Below are positions 63,832 through 64,000 of a stretch of DNA of 64,000 bases, one piece after another. The position numbers and the translations under genes are program-made. Position 1 is the first letter of the stretch, and the number at the start of each line of letters is the position of its first letter. The stretch covers positions 29,821,123 to 29,885,122 of the forward strand of contig OZ020270.1 of the NCBI GenBank assembly GCA_963971225.1, read 5' to 3'. Under the pieces are notes generated by a model. That model did no database searches, was not told the origin of the DNA, and was given only the letters and a program-made list of their open reading frames with translations. The stretch is from Melieria omissa (taxonomy: Eukaryota > Arthropoda > Insecta > Diptera > Ulidiidae).

Positions 63832-64000
63832 TGTAGTGGTACCGCGTGACCACTTATGCCAACACCATAGCGCGCAAGCCAATCGGCAAGACCGACGTGC
63901 ATCGATCGGTGCGCGCGCCACTTTGTTTACATTTGCAAGTGTCAAGTGTCGCATGCACAAGAACGCCGGCGTCACTCAAGTGGCCTGCACTTGCACAAGC
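63832..64000 (+). repeat. 3' LTR of the mdg1-like element (cut by window end)
   Basis: Its 169 visible bases match 56073-56241 except for one substitution. Confidence 0.95.

Larger units (their letters stand above)
56073..64000 (+). mobile_element. mdg1/412-like Ty3/gypsy LTR retrotransposon (right end outside window)
   Basis: The left LTR starts TGTAGTGGTACC at 56073 and the right LTR starts the same way at 63832. In between are two small leader frames, gag, protease, RT, RNase H and integrase on the plus strand. The visible parts of the LTRs differ at one base in 169 (t at 56195, a at the equivalent 63954), so the insertion is recent. The two small leader frames before gag are known from the mdg1/412 group. 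Gag is split by a DNA transposon and pol has one frameshift and two stops. Confidence 0.92.

Overview
This 64 kb window looks like transposon-dense chromatin of a dipteran insect genome. It holds an errantivirus-type gypsy element with an env region, several Ty3/gypsy retrotransposons, P, hAT, piggyBac, mariner/Tc1 and Foldback-type DNA transposons, Helitrons, a tRNA-derived SINE and I/jockey-type non-LTR fragments. A tephritid fruit fly is my best guess, but nothing in the sequence proves the family. I see no intact host gene. The only host-gene trace is a decayed fragment of an ACK-like tyrosine kinase near 14.8 kb.

Layout. Positions 1-5591 are one copy (A) of a segmental duplication whose second copy (B) starts at 32075. 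Both copies carry a Helitron 5' end, a long-TIR MITE, a 5'-truncated non-LTR element, a SINE and a P-element relic. Copy B was later split by a mariner/Tc1-type element (35415-36586) and by an LTR retrotransposon (37546-43023), which itself carries a TTAA MITE. Because copy A keeps the empty sites, the boundaries of both insertions are fixed to the base. From 6469 to 13452 lies a complete errantivirus-like element on the minus strand, with 398-bp LTRs that read the same and an env frameshift. From 15298 to 20472 lies a hAT element with an 8-bp target duplication and five nested insertions. From 20.6 to 26.7 kb a P relic abuts a jockey-type RT fragment that is split by a 3.7 kb Foldback-like element (22903-26603), itself holding a mariner and an RTE-like retrotransposon. 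From 27.2 to 31.6 kb come a second foldback, a Helitron with tandem arrays, a SINE fragment and a Helitron end.

Right part. Relics of a P element (43.9-44.9 kb) and a Tc1 element (44.9-46.0 kb) precede a nearly intact piggyBac element (46477-49046) with TTAA ends and three copies of a GCGGTC-N4-GACCGC palindrome. The last 12.5 kb is a deep nest. An internally deleted LTR retrotransposon (from 51447, minus) has a mariner in its right LTR. That mariner is interrupted by an mdg1/412-like retrotransposon (56073 to past the window end, plus). The gag gene of that retrotransposon is interrupted by a 1334-bp DNA transposon with perfect 30-bp terminal inverted repeats. Each LTR of the outer element also carries its own TA-flanked insertion.

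How the parts work together: these are independent selfish elements rather than a pathway. The useful information is the insertion order, which can be read from target duplications and empty sites, and the state of each coding region. Best preserved are the errantivirus gag and pol, the piggyBac transposase (one frameshift, one stop), the mariner transposase (one base lost from a C run) and the integrase of the mdg1-like element.
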